Source: Bacteroidaceae bacterium
GTDB lineage: Bacteria > Bacteroidota > Bacteroidia > Bacteroidales > Bacteroidaceae
Length of the DNA stretch: 24,927 nt
Assembly: GCA_024695315.1 (NCBI GenBank)
Contig: JAILIJ010000108.1
Span: forward strand, 1 to 24,927
Reading direction: 5' to 3'
Below are positions 22,713 to 24,927 of the stretch, piece by piece. The position numbers and the translations under genes were made by a program. The stretch's first letter is position 1. Each line of letters begins with the position of its first letter. Under the pieces are notes generated by a model that was given only the letters and a program-made list of their open reading frames with translations, did not search any database and was not told where the DNA came from.

Positions 22713-23906
22713 TCACTTTTTAGCTTCGAGATGATTCTTTAGCGGGTTAGCATACATTTCGAGAATGCGTTCGCGCAAGAAAGGCACATCAGGATTTTCC
22801 AGTTTTATTTTTGCTATCTTCTCGTTTATATACTTGTCGAACACCTTCTTATCTTTTTCTGTCACTCCTTCGAGTATAGAACTGTCGTTAGAAAGTTCAG
22901 CAAGTGCAATTCGGTTGCCTGGATAGATAGTGTAGCTCTTGTGAATCTCTTGGTCGATATGTTCAGCTATGATGCGGTAGATATCAGTCTTAGCGATATT
23001 TTCTGCGTCAAGAGTGTCGAGCCAATCGTTGATACATGGAGCTGCTTCATAATGAATATGTCCTTTCTTTCCCCAGATACCAATCTTCATGTTGTTGAGG
23101 TCGTCCTGTTTAGACTTCTTCCATCCTTGAATGTCTCTTTTCTGCTGAAACTCTTGAGCTTTGAGGTAGTCGCAAGGATCGTATTCGTAGCTTATGCTAA
23201 GAGGAACGATATTCATGTCTTTGATATTCTTTATGATGTCAGCCGTACCTCTTCCCTCGTATGGTCCTCCGAGGGTAAGCATTTTGAGCACAGACTCCTG
23301 TGTTCTGTCGTTGCTGTCCTTTGCACGTCCTTCTCGTTGAGCAATCCAAATGTTTTCATGCTTGCTGTTAATGGCAAAGTGCATGTAGTTACTCATGTGG
23401 ATAGAACTTTTAAGAGTCTCTTTAGGAGTGAGTCCACGATTTACGGTAAACGATTTATTCATCTTTACCAAAGTTTTAATCCAAGGGTATATGAGTAGAT
23501 TGTCTCCGATAGCAATTTCCACAGTCTTAGCAAATCCTTCGTCAATAAGCATGACGTCGAGGATTGCTGAGTCGAGCACAATGTCTCTGTGGTTACTCAT
23601 AAACGTGTATGAACCATTTTTCTTGAGCGACTTGTCGAAATGGTATGAGTGTCCTGTTGAGCATTTTCGCAGTACGTATTTGACTGCATGCTTCATATAT
23701 CTTATTTGAAAGTCCTGTGGAGTCTTTATGCCGATAAACAAAGTTTTCAGCAGAGCGTTCCTTATTCCCGCAGGCATCCAAGGTACCATACCTTTAAGGA
23801 TGTGAGAGAATTGACGGTCCTGAAGCATTGAATTGAAAGCTTCTTTCATTTCGCCCTCAGAATATGGACGTATGTCATCAAAATCGCTAAGCTTAAATTG
23901 TTCCAT
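22713..23906 (-). CDS. PlsC-like glycerolipid acyltransferase (Bacteroidota SNHRD type)
   Basis: A 397-residue protein starting MEQFKLSDFDDIRPYSEGEM. An upstream in-frame ATG (23999) would add 31 hydrophobic residues, but a TAnnTTTG element at 23928-23935 lies inside that stretch, so I chose 23906. The acyltransferase block I is YTFMSNHRDIVLDSAIL; block II-like is KMNKSFTVNRGLTPKE; block III-like is WIAQREGRAKDSNDRTQ in place of FPEGTRS. The usual HX4D spacing is not kept: the His is followed by Asp at +2 and +6. It probably moves an acyl chain onto a phospholipid or amino-lipid precursor at the membrane; the acceptor is unknown. No strong membrane helix is evident in the chosen form. The upstream neighbour on this strand is ddl, about 800 bases away. 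Confidence 0.8.
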   Translation of the reverse strand: MEQFKLSDFDDIRPYSEGEMKEAFNSMLQDRQFSHILKGMVPWMPAGIRNALLKTLFIGIKTPQDFQIRYMKHAVKYVLRKCSTGHSYHFDKSLKKNGSYTFMSNHRDIVLDSAILDVMLIDEGFAKTVEIAIGDNLLIYPWIKTLVKMNKSFTVNRGLTPKETLKSSIHMSNYMHFAINSKHENIWIAQREGRAKDSNDRTQESVLKMLTLGGPYEGRGTADIIKNIKDMNIVPLSISYEYDPCDYLKAQEFQQKRDIQGWKKSKQDDLNNMKIGIWGKKGHIHYEAAPCINDWLDTLDAENIAKTDIYRIIAEHIDQEIHKSYTIYPGNRIALAELSNDSSILEGVTEKDKKVFDKYINEKIAKIKLENPDVPFLRERILEMYANPLKNHLEAKK

Positions 23907-23927
23907 ATAGCTTATTTGTTTAAGTAT

Positions 23928-23935
23928 CAAAAGTA
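23928..23935 (-). promoter_or_regulatory. Acyltransferase -7 promoter element
   Basis: Minus-strand TACTTTTG, 21 bases upstream of the ATG at 23906, matches TAnnTTTG. It supports the shorter start. No clear -33 TTG. Confidence 0.5.
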
Positions 23936-24244
23936 TGAAGCTAAAGTGTAGTTGAAAAGGCGATAGTTGAGACGAAAAAAATACTGCAAACAAATTCATT
24001 CGTCTCTTTAATTTCTATATTACTCCACTATAACTCTTTTTTTACTTCCTTCAAGTGAGGTTTTGTAAACTTTCGAAACTTATATTTATTTATTTTAATT
24101 GTTTATAACGCAAAGATAGCAGAAAAAAATCTTTTTCTCGCATATCGTATTGTCTTTTTTATATACTTTTCTGTCTTTTAAGAAATTTAGAAGTTTGTAT
24201 ACTGGTCGATATGTTCGTCACCACATACTTCACCTGTAAATTTC

Positions 24245-24299
24245 TTCGGCAACGGTTCGTATTACCTTCGTATTAGGTTCGTAAAACCTTCGCTTTAGA
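24245..24299. repeat. 11-bp-period array (copy B, inverted relative to copy A)
   Basis: TTCG recurs at 24245, 24256, 24267, 24278 and 24289, exactly every 11 bases: TTCGGCAACGG, TTCGTATTACC, TTCGTATTAGG, TTCGTAAAACC, TTCGCTTTAGA. Its reverse complement follows copy A (1386-1429) unit by unit. The shared 16-mer on the plus strand is TTCGTATTACCTTCGT (24256-24271). Confidence 0.82.
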
Positions 24300-24340
24300 A
24301 ATGCGATACAAATATACGATATTGGGATTGTGAAAATATG

Positions 24341-24410
24341 CTTTTTGATGCTTTTTGATGCTTTTCCATACTTTTCTATGCTTTTTGATACTTTTCGTTA
24401 CTTTTAGTTT
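24341..24410. repeat. 10-bp-period array, core CTTTTTGATG
   Basis: Seven 10-base units with no break: CTTTTTGATG twice, then CTTTTCCATA, CTTTTCTATG, CTTTTTGATA, CTTTTCGTTA and CTTTTAGTTT. Every unit keeps CTTTT; the other half drifts. Short T tracts repeated every 10 bases are the classic arrangement for intrinsically bent DNA. Confidence 0.8.
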
Positions 24411-24485
24411 GTATTATTTGGTGTGTGTACTACGTTTTATGTATGCTTAGGTCCAAAATAAGCAATATACATATTGTTAAGTAAA

Positions 24486-24519
24486 ATTCCCATATCTCTC
24501 ATTCGGGAGACATGGGAAT
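24486..24519 (-). terminator. Probable terminator of ddl
   Basis: The arms ATTCCCATATCTCTC (24486-24500) and GGGAGACATGGGAAT (24505-24519) form a 15-pair stem with one mismatch and one G-U pair around ATTC. On the minus strand TTTT follows the stem. It lies about 190 bases after the ddl stop, the nearest minus-strand gene. Confidence 0.7.
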
Positions 24520-24710
24520 CATTTTCTAAAAAACTGAACTTTAAGTTCAAATCTTTTGTTGTGCATTGTGTTAAAATGCAGACATATATATATACTATAA
24601 AGTATAGTGTATTTTAACTTTCTGAAGTAGTTATAAAGTAGTCAAAGTGAAGTTAAATTGTTGTTAAAAAGACGATAGTTGATGTGGGAAACATAACTTG
24701 TCTTTTTAAT

Positions 24711-24927
24711 TTACTTCTCTTCCTCAGTAACAGGAGGCAACTTATCTTCGATTACTTCAGTCAAAACATCTTTCATATCAAGTCCAGCAGCACGAACCTG
24801 CTGTGGGATGAAAGACGTGGCTGTCATACCAGGTGTGGTGTTGATTTCGAGCATGTTGATAACATCCTCGCCTTTGTCATTCTTAGAAATGATATAGTCA
24901 ACACGTATGATGCCTGATGCGCCAAGG
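24711..24927 (-). CDS. ddl: D-alanine--D-alanine ligase, 3' part
   Basis: Only the last 71 residues are inside the window; the gene continues past the right edge. The visible part has the C-terminal ATP-grasp signature of Ddl: GASGIIRVDYIISKND, then MLEINTTPGMTATSFIPQQVRAAG, where Glu and Asn of the LEINT segment bind magnesium and the PGMT segment binds the second D-Ala. The end is VIEDKLPPVTEEEK. The enzyme joins two D-alanines to make the dipeptide that MurF, also in this window, adds to the peptidoglycan precursor. The stop is TAA at 24711-24713. Length and the N-terminal domain cannot be judged. Confidence 0.93.
   Translation of the reverse strand, partial: LGASGIIRVDYIISKNDKGEDVINMLEINTTPGMTATSFIPQQVRAAGLDMKDVLTEVIEDKLPPVTEEEK

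Larger units (their letters stand above)
23907..24710. other. Non-coding gap between ddl and the acyltransferase gene
   Basis: 804 bases with no credible coding frame. From the left it holds the acyltransferase promoter element, an A/T-rich stretch, the inverted copy of the 11-bp array (24245-24299), a 10-bp-period CTTTT array (24341-24410), a palindrome-like GCAATATACATATTG (24463-24477), a strong terminator hairpin (24486-24519), TGAACTTTAAGTTCA (24534-24548), and ACTATAAAGTATAGT (24593-24607). This is unusually dense in repeats for a gap between tandem genes. Confidence 0.65.

Noticed and set aside
22941..23498. 185-residue plus-strand open frame opposite the acyltransferase
   Set aside because: Complement of a well-supported gene, no recognisable domain and no promoter element.
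23907..23999. N-terminal membrane extension of the acyltransferase
   Set aside because: The extension is in frame but overlaps a promoter-like TACTTTTG, and the protein has a natural start at 23906.

Overview
The window looks like chromosomal DNA from a Bacteroidales bacterium, most likely Prevotella or a close relative. Three things point there. Several genes have a TAnnTTTG promoter element, in the best cases with a TTG about 19-21 bases upstream. Start codons lack Shine-Dalgarno sequences and have A/T-rich leaders. The gene content includes a Bacteroidota-type DUF4837 lipoprotein, a 616-residue LptF/G permease, a fused RibBA and a FabI with a C-terminal extension. No plasmid, phage, insertion sequence, CRISPR or polysaccharide utilisation locus signature was seen.

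Layout. 1-1010 (+): the 3' part of a LOG-family Rossmann protein and a GNAT acetyltransferase. 1011-1554: non-coding, with two helix-phased repeat arrays. 1555-1628 (-): a tRNA with anticodon CAT. 1721-7105 (-): a HAD phosphatase and a ComEA-like helix-hairpin-helix protein, an NSS sodium symporter and a VanZ-like protein, a CYTH protein, then prfB. 7261-11571 (+): an LptF/G permease overlapping ribBA, then an aspartate aminotransferase. 11572-12403: non-coding, with terminators and two more phased arrays. 12404-18291 (-): fabI, a CpsB-like protein that has lost metal ligands, a DUF4837 lipoprotein with a GH105 hydrolase, and cdaA with folP. 18537-19886 (+): murF, divergent from folP. 19986-23906 (-): a secreted GH3 glycosidase and a membrane-type acyltransferase. 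24711-24927 (-): the 3' end of ddl.

How the genes fit together. Most are core cell-envelope and cofactor functions: MurF and Ddl for the D-Ala-D-Ala end of peptidoglycan, FabI and the acyltransferase for lipids, LptF/G for LPS export, RibBA and FolP for riboflavin and folate, CdaA for c-di-AMP, and RF2 for translation termination. GH105 and GH3 are isolated carbohydrate-active enzymes with no SusC/SusD neighbours.

The most unusual signal is non-coding. The three longest gaps carry six short arrays in which a conserved core recurs every 10, 11 or 21 bases while the bases between vary. Two of them, 23 kb apart and in opposite orientation, are copies of one another. I do not recognise them as a named repeat class. 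The second notable observation is the CpsB-like protein, in which five of eight expected metal ligands are replaced.
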